This document shows, one piece after another, positions 43,752 to 54,866 of a DNA stretch of 55,997 bases (its first letter is position 1; every line of letters begins with the position of its first letter). The stretch comes from Chrysophaeum taylorii (taxonomy: Eukaryota > Sar > Pelagophyceae > Pelagomonadales > Pelagomonadaceae): the NCBI GenBank assembly GCA_029834535.1, contig JAQMWT010000519.1, positions 1-55,997 of the forward strand, in the 5' to 3' direction. The position numbers were made by a program, and so were the translations under genes. Below the pieces are notes generated by a model that was given only the letters and a program-made list of their open reading frames with translations, had not been told where the DNA came from and made no database searches.

Positions 43752-44793
43752 CAAGTGCAGGCCAGTAAGTTCACCTAGTCCCAATCTCTAACCCCAGTAA
43801 GTTCACCTGGTCCCAGTAAGTTTCATATAAGTTCACCTGGTCAGTAAGTTCACCTAGCTCACACCAACTCCTTTGAGCTCGTCGCTCTCGCCTCCGCCAA
43901 TCTAAGCTGCTTTGATCCGCACGCGCCGCCAACCTTTGAGTTTACTCTAAAAACCCTTTACTCTAAAAGCCCCAGTATGTTCACCTGGTCCCAGTTTCAC
44001 CTGGTCACTCAGCTCACCTAGTCCCAATCTCCAACCCCAGTAAGTTCACCTGGTCCCAGTAAGTTCACCTATAGTGCGCGTGTAGACGCCGGGAGGGGGC
44101 TTATCGGTATTGCGCAGCACGTGTGGGGTAGGGTGGAGTCGTCGACCAAGATGAGTATATCCTCGGGGATGCCGATCGACAGAGAGCCACGTAGAGCTGG
44201 ACGTGGCAGAAGACGGGCTTGGGAAAGAGGACGCCGACCTCGCGGGGCGTCTGGCCCTGGCTCTTGTTGATCGTTTGGCGTAGGCGGGCCTTAAGCGATA
44301 CAGGTTGGAGGAGCCTCGGTGACAACGACACGATCGATCATGTATCTGGTACCGTTGCAGTGGCCGTGCGACGGGTCGAGGCTTCGAAGACCTTAAGCTC
44401 GCGCTCAAAGTCAGCATCCCGTTGGTTGTCAGGGAGTTGAAACTGTAAAGAGCGAGGCGTCGTCTTCCGACCCAGCCTAGTCCGCCGAAAAGAACTCCGA
44501 CGCCTCGTCTCCGGGAAAAAAAGGCCGCGGTCATGCGCGCGTTGTCAGCATCGACAACATCGTTTCGACGGGGCGTGAGAATGGCGCGCTGAAAGAGCCG
44601 CCGCGGGTCGTGGAAATAGTCTGCGAGGTCGCCGTAGACGGCTTGGAGGATCACTATCTGGCTCTCGCGCCTACCTGATCCTTACTCTCGCGCCTACCTG
44701 ATCCTTACCCTAAATCGAGGGACAGACAAACAGACAAACAGACAAACAGACAAACAGACAAACAGACAAACATCTGTCGATTAGTAGTTAGGA
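43752..44793 (-). mobile_element. Helitron copy H5
   Basis: 1,042 bp, CAAGTGCAGG... to ...GTAGTTAGGA on the plus strand, inserted between A and T (43751/44794) in a target with 14-bp flanking inverted sequence ATTGTAAGAAGAAA / TTTCTTCTTACAAT. Helicase remnant on the minus strand (44,101-44,331). One of the least truncated copies. Confidence 0.88.
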
Positions 44794-44814
44794 TTACTAA
44801 TTTCTTCTTACAAT

Positions 44815-45968
44815 TTAATTAGTCCTCTGATCTGTGCTCACGCTCATCATCATGGTCTAGCGCGTCCCGCAGGTACGTAGTAATTACATGTTACCCTGAT
44901 GTGTTGCTATGTATCGTCTGTCGTGTGAAGAGGCTAGGGGGACCACTGCCTGGGTTCCCTGAAACCTACCAGATTGCCAGACTCACGCGGTGAGACGGGA
45001 TGGTCTCTCCGTGATCTAACCACTGCTAGCGGAATACTCTGCAGGTTATGGGCCCAGCGGGGTCCTGAGAGATCATGTGTTGCATGCACGTTTACCATTG
45101 GGTTTTGGATCGTTACCGCGCCGATCTAGCCTCGCCATGCAACACAATTGTTTGTATACGCTATAACATGGGTTTGTACATAGCTACATCGCACACGTTA
45201 AGACTGCGCACCCCTCGTGTGCTTGTTTATAGTATCGTATTGTCGTGAAAGTGTCAGTGTGTGTGTAGTCAGTACAAGTCCTGTATTGGTTGCACGCACG
45301 CTTGGAATATTTTGGGCATGTCCTCTTTTTTGATGCTCCACGATAGTACACAATATGCCGCTCTCCGAGCACCCCCTTGCCAACTGCCTGTTCAGTGTAT
45401 GCCCCTTTAACACTGGCAGGAACCACAGTTTTGTACAGTTGCCGCATAGGCGCTTCCATTGTTTTACCTGATGAGTGTACATTCTTCGCTTAGCCTGATC
45501 GCCGACCGCATGGTTGCGATGGAGGACGGTGCCTCATGAATCCTGAGCCTTGCGAGGGCATCCGCCCTCCCGGCGTAGGTTGGCACCTATTCGCCTCTCG
45601 GGCGGGCCGGTTGGCAGCCGGAACGTTCGCAGTGGGACGGGGTATGGCCGGGGGGCGCAGACGGAAGGTTATCGACGAGTTGGTTGTCAGTCACATCGCG
45701 GTCTCCTCGTCGCATGGCGACAAGCTTGATGATCACTCTCCGCCGACCCACCTTTCGGCGCCCCTCGTCTACAGGCCCGTGATTCCGGACTGGCTCCTGT
45801 CGGTCCGGCCTGGCTCCCATGCTCGGGAGAGGTCTGAAGTTAGTTAGTTAGTTAGTGTACATAGACACCACCACTAGACAGAGCCCCCTATAATGTTATA
45901 TATGGTGTCAATTCTGCTCTCTGACAACCCACCGGTTCAGTCAGAGTTCTCTTGTAGAACGAGCAGTA
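44815..45968 (+). promoter_or_regulatory. copia B leader with candidate intron and TATA-like stretch
   Basis: Conserved with copy A except for the SINE at 45,483-45,853. A donor-like GCAG|GTACGTAG lies near 44,873 and an acceptor-like TTCTCTTGTAG near 45,956, 13 bp before ATG 45,969. TATAATGTTATATATGG at about 45,890 could serve as a core promoter. Known: copia elements may splice their leader; here it is inference. Confidence 0.5.
45483..45853 (+). mobile_element. SINE-like element copy 1, (TTAG)n tail, 9-bp target duplication
   Basis: About 371 bp flanked by AGTGTACAT (45474-45482 and 45854-45862). It ends in a GTTAGTTAGTTAGTT tail. The 5' part has TTAGCCTGATCG and GGTTGCGATGG, which weakly resemble pol III A and B boxes. 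No coding capacity. Confidence 0.75.
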
Positions 45969-46463
45969 ATGGTCGCACCTGAAGCAGTCTGGGTGCTGAC
46001 ATTCCCTTAAGGTCCCCATTGATTTTCTCAGCGAGAACTACCATTCCAACACCAGAGTGACTGTGTTCACCTTGGTTATGTTGAAGACTTGCCTTTGAAT
46101 ACCAGGTGCCTCATATCTGAGGCGTTCTCACTCATGTCAGACCAAGTAGCACAGTTGGATACTGTTTGCTGCGCTAACGAGGTCAGGGCTTTTCCGCCCG
46201 AAATTAACTATCGCCTTGAGGATGGTGAATGCAACCTTAACCTTAACCTCACCCATTCTCGCGAACTTGCTCTCGGCCTAGCCAGCCATTACCAAGAAAT
46301 ACTTAACCTTTTTCGAAACAGTGTATCCGAATGATGTCTCGTATTTGAATCAAGACTTAAACGCTGTTGTGTATAATTGGTGTACATGTTGTTCATTAAA
46401 TGTGTGCACTCTTTCAAGCATCTCCTGTTTCAAATCAACCGTTGGACACCCACATCTGTTTCC

Positions 46464-46484
46464 GACCGAAATGTCGTTAAACTA
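46464..46484 (+). repeat. 21-bp motif 7 (copia B, extra copy in gag)
   Basis: Read as TEMSLNY. No counterpart in copy A; part of a duplicated linker module. Confidence 0.9.
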
Positions 46485-47435
46485 TGGGCCAGAACGTTTT
46501 ACTGAGCCTGGACCCAACGCTATTCTTACTACTGATTCCAATGGCCGGCTTTCCTTATGCCATACTGCCGAGTCCGCAAACTTTACTGAAGCTGCCCTTG
46601 CCCAGCTTTCTCAGGAGCAGTTAAAAAAAATCAACTATCCTCTGACAACACCAGCAACAATCGCTACGATAGGATGGGTCGACTGGTGCCTCATCTATGA
46701 AACACGCACCTCCACTAGAGCGCAACCTGAAGCCAACAGACTATGTCACCCTTCTGACTCCTCTGCCATTCTTGAGTACGCACTGGACCTCTACAACTCA
46801 GTGTCCAATACCACAAGCGATAAAAGACGCCTAGAACCGCCAGTCTCTTGGATCCCTTACGTAGAAGGATTGTCCACACATCAAAAGCCCAAATTACTGT
46901 TAACTCAGCTGCTGGACTCCACAGACACTGAACTGGCGCACACAGCACATGTACTTGCGTCACTTACCAATTCAGCCACCAATGGACAACAGTCGAAACC
47001 CGCATTTAATGCTCGCCGCCTACGTAACTCAAAAGACGCTAGTCAGCCCTTCTCGCCCAACGATCTTAGCTACTACCGATCCGGTGACTCCTATGTCACC
47101 AGAGCCCGCAGTCCTGGTCAATCTAACGATCGCCCTGTGTATGCTCGCACCTTTGACAGACCTTCTCGATCTGATATGAAATTACTAGATCGCACCAAGC
47201 ATACTATGCATGCACTCAAAGATCAATTCCAGGAGCTCTCCAAATACGTCAATCAAACTACCACTACCTCTCAGCTGCAAGATAAGATTACAAAGCTATT
47301 TGAAACGTTGTTGCAATCTGCAGATATTATCGCTACTACGTCTAACCCAGACGATAATACAGACTTGCTCCGCTTAAATGATCAACTTTCCTATGCCGAA
47401 GATATCGTTCGGAATGTTGACATACATCTGCTTTC

Positions 47436-47456
47436 GACCGAAACGTCGTTAAACTA
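47436..47456 (+). repeat. 21-bp motif 8 (copia B, gag/protease boundary)
   Basis: Read as TETSLNY; identical in sequence to gypsy motifs 1 and 2. Confidence 0.9.
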
Positions 47457-48214
47457 TGGGGGAGACCAACCTACCATGTCTGCACCCAACATCTCTACTC
47501 CACCTAACACAAGTGGGACCAGCTCTTCACCAGCCACTGCTGTTGCCGCGGAATCAGTCAATTTTACTGCTGACGCCATAGCAAAATTGTCACCTGAGCG
47601 ACTTACGGAGCTCTCGTCACATGTCACTGCAGCAATGCAGGGGTTCCGATCAAGCAGCGACCAATACTACATTGTCGAGCAATCCACAAGATCTTTCGCC
47701 CTTCGATCTTAACAACGGTCTCGGCAAGGACAACGAGGAACCTACCGCGCCCGTCGTTCTTATTACCTTTTCACAAGTTGTGGTCACCTCAAAACTGTTC
47801 ACTCAAACTAATTTGTTCGCAGCCAGCATCCCTTCTACCAGTGTACCTCGCGAAAACGCTTTTCTCACCAAATACCGGAGAGACCATAATCTTCCCCTCC
47901 ATTTCCAATTTCTATACTTGGACAGTTGTGCCTCCATCTCGCTGATGACCACATTTGATTTTGCTTTACCGAACCACATTGTTCCCGTAGACGCTAAATG
48001 TGCCCCAGTTGTCCAAACTGCCACTGGACAACAGCAGGTATCGCATATCATGGTTACAAAAAATATAGTATCCCCTTTACCTGCTCACCCAGGCATTGGC
48101 TACGTCAAGCTTGACTATGCCCTATTCCTCAAACCAGTACAGGGTCGACGCTTGTTCATCCTATGTGCCCCTGAGTGGAACAAGGCTCAGCTAACTGTCA
48201 CGCTCAATGAATGA

Positions 48215-50436
48215 CAGTGAACAACCAAATATGTCGCACCTCACTAGCCTACTTGATAAAGACGTGCATGTGCTCATTCACTACGTCGACCACGACCCCC
48301 CTGCACTACCGTGTCTACCCTACACACTTGCGCGCGATAGGAACCTTGAACTACGCTCACTATCCTCCCCGCTGAGGAGGTACAACGAAAACCGTGACCT
48401 TTGCCCCTGTTACAATTACCTGGTCACCAAGCTCGAAACTCGACCGTGGCTGCGTACTCTACTCCTCGACCTTCGGAAGCAGAATGAATATGCAAGAAAC
48501 AACACTCCACCTCTCACCTGACTACGCACCCGTCCAGCATTCCTATCAACTACCAACAATGACTCTCGCAAACCAACTGTCATGTTACTATGCTCTGAAT
48601 TGTCAACACCTGCGTTCCTGTCACAGGCCACCAATGACTTGGGCTTAAACATCCACGTTAAGATTGCTGTCAAGTCCGACGAAACGCTTGTACGCATGCT
48701 GCGCAAACACTTTCCTAAGATTATTATCTTCGAATCTCTACCCTCCTTCCTCAATCATCTCCAGTCTATAACGGAGGATGAAAGACGGAATTTTTACTGT
48801 GATGTGATAGAAATCACTCCGCCTTGTACCAACCAAAGCCTTATCAAGAGCACCAAAACATCCGACTTGGCCAGTTTGCTCGATGACTTCCTCTTTGACA
48901 GTATGCTATCTGTCATCAACTACTCAAACCCTTAGTTTTACTTGCGGAGATGACACCCCCTCACAAGTGCATTCACAGGGATCACATCTCCGTAGCTAAC
49001 CTCATTCACGCCACACTGGACTACACTGTTGATGTAGTCGACCGCTTCCCTGCCTATCTGTGCGGCGATTATCAATCTCGGGAACGATGGATCTGCATTG
49101 CTCGCAGGTACAACACTGGACCCATGGACATCCTGTCCTGGCCGAACCAGCACCCGAAGCGCTTCTTGGACATAGCAGATGACGTTAACTCGGTGCCTAA
49201 AACCCTCTGGCTCTCCAAGACTCTGTCTCAAGGCTGGGTTCGCACTTACCCAGATCCACCATTGGTTCACTCCCCCAAGACGTTTCCCTTGTATTCTCGT
49301 ACTGGCTCCGTTCGGCTAAGCTTCTATGAGCTTGAGACCCTCAACCTACTCTTCCTCAGGCTTCATTCACAGCAAGCTTTCGAACAACATACACATAAAA
49401 CGCACTCGGAGTGTTCCTATCATCACCTTGGCTTCAAGAGGTCTTCTAATCAACCACTACCCGGGTCATCAAATCCTCTTCGCCTCAAGGCATTTATCAC
49501 CCTATACAATTTGTTCGCCAGAATCTCGCGGAACAACGCTACACCTGTATCTTACTATGTTGCGATTTTCGAAACTAACCAGCCTGCTCCTAGGCTATTT
49601 CTTACAACTTCCTCATCTACCTTCAATATCCACGCTCTTACCGGTGGACACCACTCTGAAGGCAACTTACTAGTTGAGAACAATGCAAGCAAATACCAGG
49701 CTTCCATTGACGCTTATGGATCTACTTACACCCTAACCGCCAGCGATAACCCCGCCGACAAGAAGCTCCATCTCGACTCGTTTCAGGGATACCTATGGCT
49801 AGTGCAAGCCTACCCCCTTGTCAACGCAGCCCACAACACTGTCCCTGCCATCCGCAACTTACTCCAACAGTGCTCTCTTGTTATACCTGACTGTCTCTCA
49901 TACAACCAACCCTCCGACCAATTCATTTTCAAGGACAGATATTTTTCCTTGGGAGATTACCATGTTTCTCATAGCAGGTATATTGACGACTTACGCGGCA
50001 GCGACCGCAAGCTCGGATCCAAAATTCACTATATGTCGGCTCCATTGCCAACTATCCGGGGATATGCCAATATCATCTTGTTGGACCCTCGCAACGGCAA
50101 ACTCCGCTACCCCACGCGAGCCGAACTTATCAAAGCTAACAACCATACTCGCTTCCAGACGTCCCTCTTACTTTCATTGAAAAAAGACTTATGCTGCGAC
50201 CTACTCGGCAATGCTCTACCTGCGGGCACCTATCACACTCTTTACACCCACCTCTGTCGCGTGGTCGCTGATATGAAGTCACTTATGTTGAACCCTTCCT
50301 TTCAACATGACAGTGCTACATTGAAGAAGACTAACGTATCTACCTTCCTCACCCGCGAACTGCTTCTTTCCAGTCACAGCTCAGACACTATCTTTCAGGC
50401 GACTGCATTCATGAGTCATATTTCCAACTGCAGCTG
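48215..50436 (+). CDS. copia B C5 cytosine methyltransferase
   Basis: After a short N-terminal region (48,215-48,521), motif I is VMLLCSELSTPAFL (48,579), motif II VKSDETLVRMLRKHFP, motif III IIIFESLPSF, motif IV EITPPCTNQS with the catalytic Cys at 48,825-48,827, motif VI-like LVLLAEMTPPH (48,933), motif VIII GDYQSRERWICIAR (about 49,060), a ~300-residue target-recognition region, motif IX RYPTRAELIKANNH (50,110) and motif X DLLGNALPAGT (about 50,200). One base is missing near 48,908 relative to copy A, splitting the frame. Motif VI has A-E-M for the usual E-N-V. Otherwise a complete C5-MTase, diverged from the other two. Confidence 0.85.
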
Positions 50437-50457
50437 GACCGAAAAGTCGTTAAACTA
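50437..50457 (+). repeat. 21-bp motif 9 (copia B, DNMT/integrase boundary)
   Basis: Read as TEKSLNY. Confidence 0.9.
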
Positions 50458-51625
50458 CCGTTCCTCAGGAACAACACCTGAGGAAGCCCTTGCTATAGCG
50501 CCCACTGCCGATGATGCTGACACTAACGATGATCCTGATTCCCCATCATTAGACGCATCCACAGAGCTCAAATTCAATGTCCGTCGGAAGAAACACATCC
50601 CGGTCAAAGCAATCCCTCGCAAATCACTCGCCCATGGCACCGTCGAATACCAAAATGCCAAAGAACGCGCCAACCGCTTCCACAATGTACATCACTGTCC
50701 TGATAACGTTGCCGCCAAAGCCCCAGACGTTCTTGCTCGCCCTGGCTTCTCAGCATCCGATATTCCCTACAGGGATATGTGCATAGACTGCATTTGCCAC
50801 GACAAACGTCACCGCCACGCCCATACTAACGAAACCAAGCCCAACTTTGAACAGACCCACCGACCTGGTGAAGTCTGGGCCTGCGATGGTGGCTACGTAA
50901 CCATACCTTCTGAATGGGGCGGCTTCTCCCATATTGTCGTTTTCAAAGAACTACTATCCAAGTTCCTACTCGCCTACTTCACTCGCACTACTAACGCCAC
51001 CGAATTTACTCAAGCATTAGACTACCTGCATAACTTTTGCAAAACGCAACTCAATGTGCACCTACGCACAGTATACTCCGATGCGTTCCGGCCGTACTTC
51101 AGCCAACACATCACCACTCCCTACAGGGTCGAACACGGCATCAACCTTGTTGCTTTCCCACCTTACCTTCATCATTTTAACCACGAGGTCGAACAGAGTA
51201 TAGGCTTTATCGCCTCCGCCTCATCTACTCGCCTCCGTAACCTTCTCAATGCCCATTACCGTGGCGCCAAGATCGTGGAACCTGCCATCCACTTCCCGTG
51301 GGCTGTGATCCACACCATCCAATCATACAACCTCTTGCCAAATGCCTCACTCGCACGCACTCACCACGCCATCATCAGTCCTCGACAGTTTCTATATAAT
51401 CAACTAGCAACACCTCAACATGATCTCCTCAAGATCTTTGGCAGCGAGTGCTTCCTCCTCCTTGAGCCTCATGAACACCACAAGTATGAGCCCTCTCGGC
51501 GCCGCTATCTCTACCTGTGCTGCGCCAACTCCCAAAACCCATATGTCTCTCCGCATGTTGACCATCAAGCTGATGTTGTCCTTAATCCTGAGATGGCCAG
51601 CTTCGCATCATCTATAAACTGCTGA
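50437..51625 (+). CDS. copia B integrase
   Basis: In the same open frame as the DNMT C-terminus (48,950-51,625). It starts at the 21-bp motif, with HHCPDN plus CIDCICHDK as the zinc module, VWACDGGYVTIPSEWGGF (first Asp), TVYSDAFRPYFSQH (second Asp), HFNHEVEQSIGFI (Glu), then the RNLLNAHYRGAKIVEPAIHF and ARTHHAIISPRQFLYNQLAT helices typical of copia integrases. Intact over its catalytic core. Confidence 0.9.
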
Positions 51626-51636
51626 CCTTCACCTAC

Positions 51637-53263
51637 ATGATCCGCCGCTCCGCCTTGGATCCTGAACATGCTCCTCCACCGGATGCTCCGCCAGTATCCT
51701 TCGACATTAGCCCTCATCGTCATGAAGACCCCGATGATGCGTTACAGGAGGGGATTCATCCTGGGAGGGGGCACACGCCCGCACCTGCCCCGTCGCCAAC
51801 TCCGCCTCCTTCTCCTAAGCCTACATCCGCAGCCTCGCTACCTGCTGACGACACTATTTCTCGTGACGACAATACCATTTCGCCACCGCCAATTCTCCCT
51901 TCTTACAAGGACTTGTTCTCTCAAGGCCACCTTCAACTTGTCCCAGGGACTTAGCGCCCCAACCAGCGTAAAGCCGCCTGCATGACCTCTGTCAATTCTC
52001 GGCTCCAAGCCTCTACGGTTGGTGCCTATAAAGCCGCTGGCGGCAAACTCGCTGACTTCCGCTGGGACCTTCAACATCGCTTTCTCGATTTCAAATCAAC
52101 AACCCTCTCCTCCCTCAACACCTCTGGTGGCATCCAGGACGGCTCTCTGCCCAGAGGGGGAGCAGGCTCTGCTGGTCAAACACCTCCTTCCATTGCGTAC
52201 CGATCTTCTATCTCGCTACCTTTTACTAGATGGTGCTTTCTCGCAAACCAAATGCGCATCCAGCATCCCAGTAGCTACACACCTCCTCACCGATGCCACT
52301 CCTAGTGGCCACCTCCCGCCTTCACTTGTCGCTATGTTCATGGAACATGCTTCAGCGTTTGGTGTCTCTCCATTGCTATACGCTTACTGTTACCTGGCAC
52401 CCACCAGTCTCATCGATCACTCGCCATCTGAGTTTGGCGCTGCATCCGCCGAATTGTCTGACCTGGAGGAATACCTCCTATGCACTACCGAGTACATCAC
52501 CCAGGTACTTCATGAGGAGCCCCTCCTGGTTGTTGCCTTGGAACCTGACCACTCTACCCCTTCCACTTGTGCCACTCACGCATATCCTGAAGTCCTCTAC
52601 ACTGCTTCGACCGAAACGTCATTAAACTATGGCTCTCCAGCCACTATAGGTCCGAACGAATACAAAGTCCAAGAGGCCGACGTATCCATCGACGAGTACA
52701 AGCTCAAGTGTCTTCAAGGCCTTTCCCCTGAAGACAGACAAGCCTATGTCAAGGCCAGCGCAAGGAACTACATGATACAGTGCGCTTCGGCTGCTTTAAG
52801 CTATCTCTACTTGATGCCCCTACTCGTCCAATTGACAGCCGGCTCGTCCTCAAGATCAAAACGAACGCGTCTGGCGATTACATAAAGCACAAGGCCAGAT
52901 TAGTCTTGCGTGGATTTCTAGCCTCACTTGGCGATGATTTCTTTGGGACGTTCAGCCCTATGGCAACTATGACCGCCATGCGTGTCATCTTAGCAATTGC
53001 GGCGTACAAAAGACTACCGGTCTACCATAGTGACGTGTCCAACGCGTTCGTCCAGTCCGACATCGACGCACACGTCTACGTCCAACTCCCGGATGACATC
53101 AAACTACTTGACCCTCACGACGATAAATACCGTGGCCGCCGCTTACCCAAGTTACTGAAGTCCCTCTATGGACTCAGGCAATCCAATTCTCTCTGGAACA
53201 AAGAGATCGACGAGATCGACGGCTTCTTTCGGAGTCTTGGATACAAGCGACTCCATGCGGATA
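51637..53263 (+). pseudogene. copia B integrase-RT linker and RT N-terminal part
   Basis: A Pro-rich acidic linker (51,637-51,954) is followed by a conserved region of unknown role (RLQASTVGAYKAAGGKLADF; EYLLCTTEYITQVLHEEP), the 21-bp motif at 52609, then RT: RLVLKIKTNASGDYIKHKAR, FFGTFSPMATMTAMRVILAI, VYHSDVSNAFVQSDIDAHVY and KSLYGLRQSNSLWNKEID. A 6-bp duplication gives EIDEID where copy A has EID. Frame changes at about 52,130 and 52,780. RT is cut at 53,263 by the SINE. Confidence 0.85.
52609..52629 (+). repeat. 21-bp motif 10 (copia B, integrase/RT boundary)
   Basis: Read as TETSLNY. Confidence 0.9.
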
Positions 53264-53557
53264 ACTAACTAACTAACTTCAGACCTCTCCCGAGCATGGG
53301 AGCCAGGCCGGACCGACAGGAGCCAGTCCGGAATCACGGGCCTGTAGACGAGGGGCGCCGAAAGGTGGGTCGGCGGAGAGTGATCATCAAGCTTGTCGCC
53401 ATGCGACGAGGAGACCGCGATGTGACTGACAACCAACTCGTCGATAACCTTCCGTCATCGCCCCCCGGCCATACCCCGTCCCACTGCGAACGTTCCGGCT
53501 GCCAACCGGCCCGCCCGAGAGGCGAATAGGTGCCAACCTACGCCGGGAGGGCGGATG
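53264..53557 (-). mobile_element. SINE-like element copy 2, 10-bp target duplication, inside copia B RT
   Basis: 294 bp between two copies of CATGCGGATA (53254-53263 and 53558-53567). In minus orientation it ends with the family's (TTAG)n tail, seen as AACTAACTAAC at 53,265-53,275. It is truncated at its 5' end relative to copy 1. Removing it with one target copy restores the RT frame. Confidence 0.88.
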
Positions 53558-53567
53558 CATGCGGATA

Positions 53568-54787
53568 CTTGCTTATATGTTCGCACATCCCACACTCGCT
53601 TTTTCATTTGCAGTTTATCAGTGGACGACATTGTTATAGTGTCAAATGATGACACTCTCCGCACAGAGTTACAAGAAGCGTTACATGTGCGCTTCTCTGT
53701 GGAACAATTCGAGCCAGTCCATACTCTTCTGGGAATGCGTGTCTGCCGAACGTCGGAAGGATCCATATCGTTAGATATCGAAGCCAAACTAGAAGCATTA
53801 TTTAACGATCACCCTATACTAAAAAAACTCGCTCCACTAAGGTATCCTATGTCATCCACTTTGACTTATAAAGAAGGCACCAACGTGGAAATTTATATCC
53901 ACGATCACTTCGCTACTCTACTTGGTAAATTGGTCTTCATGCAAGTTGCTTGTCGCCCCGATTTCTCCCAAGCTCTAGGGCGCTGTTCCCGAGGTATGCA
54001 CTCTCCCACCTATGTGCATGTCCAAATGCTCTGTCACCTCCGAAGGTACCTCAGCAAACCTGCCAATCGAGCTCTTCGTCTCTGGTTTCACCCTAAAGGG
54101 AATGCTATCGAAAACCATCTACGCGTCATTTCATATAATAGAGTTGACCTGTCAACAATAATCGACTACCGGGACAAAGACATCGCTGCTGGCAAGTTCG
54201 ACCCTCTAGTTGCTATGGTGGATGCCGACAACGCTCCTTCACTGGAACAGGAAGACAGAAAGTCCACTACTGGCTTTGTTTTATACCTGTTCAACTGCCT
54301 CATCGCCTGGAAAAGCAAACTACAACCCATAGTTTCGTGTTCTACCCACGAAGCTGAGCGTATCGCTCTCAGCATCTGCGCTGACGAAGCAGTCTGGCTC
54401 CGTAAGTTACTTCTTGAGCTCTCGTTTGTTGTTAATCCGACATTCTATATGAATACGCAAACTGACCCTCCTTCCGATTTTGACGCTGACGACAATCCTA
54501 TTGCCGAGGATACGCGCTTCATCAGAAGCCGACGTCTTTAGTCTGATAATGCTGCAGCTGTGCACACGTCCAACAACCCAGACGGTTCTTCTCGTAGCAA
54601 AGCCATTTCCACTCGATGGTTCAAAATTCGAGAATATGTCGCACTAAAGAAAATTCGTGTTCACCATGTCCCTGGCAAGTTAAACGTTGCTGATGGCTTC
54701 ACAAAGCCTCTTGCGGCCGACTTTACCACACTCCGTTCTCTTCTAGGTATGCACCATTCTACTGACTCAGACCAAGAAGATACCTAA
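53568..54787 (+). pseudogene. copia B RT C-terminal part and RNase H
   Basis: ORF 53555-54541 has the catalytic box CSLSVDDIVIVSNDD, HTLLGMRVCRTSEGSISLDI, LGKLVFMQVACRPDFSQALG, then RNase H: AMVDADNAPSLEQEDRKSTT, GFVLYLFNCLIAWKSKLQ and CSTHEAERIALSICADEAVW. A TAG at 54540 splits off the last segment (54,560-54,787): HTSNNPDGSSRSKAISTRWF and VHHVPGKLNVADGFTKPL, the standard copia RNase H ending. Confidence 0.9.
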
Positions 54788-54798
54788 CCTCAAGCCCT

Positions 54799-54819
54799 GA
54801 CCGCAATGTCATTAAACTA
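54799..54819 (+). repeat. 21-bp motif 11 (copia B, 3' end)
   Basis: After the RNase H stop; in frame it would read TAMSLN then TAG, as in motif 3. Confidence 0.9.
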
Positions 54820-54866
54820 GCCCTCATCTTTTGCCACTACTTTTTGTTTTGTGTACGTCGTCGCCA

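Larger units (their letters stand above)
46089..48214 (+). pseudogene. copia B gag, linker and protease
   Basis: Gag remnant at 46,089-46,334 (QVAQLDTVCCANEVRAFPPE, as in copy A), then a shortened second half in ORF 46321-47712, which includes PFSPNDLSYYRSGDSYVT and a coiled coil. The linker module (21-bp motif followed by ESVNFTADAIAKLSPERL) occurs twice, at 46464 and 47436. The protease lies in ORF 47621-48214: FLYLDSCASISLMTTFDF (catalytic loop, D-S-C-A-S instead of D-S/T-G-A-S), then VVQTATGQQQVSHIM and a C-terminal hydrophobic strand. Role: particle formation and polyprotein cleavage. Confidence 0.8.
44815..54840 (+). mobile_element. Ty1/copia retrotransposon copy B carrying a DNMT
   Basis: Same module order as copy A but on the plus strand: leader, gag, linker, protease, DNMT, integrase, RT, RNase H. 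It retains the protease active site and DNMT catalytic Cys that copy A has lost. Breaks are single-base shifts (e.g. near 48,908), a gag deletion with a duplicated linker, and SINE insertions in the leader and in RT. The similarity with copy A ends soon after the 21-bp motif at 54799 (shared TTTTGCCAC...TTTTTGT). No 3' LTR is recognised before the frame that starts at 54,867. Confidence 0.9.
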
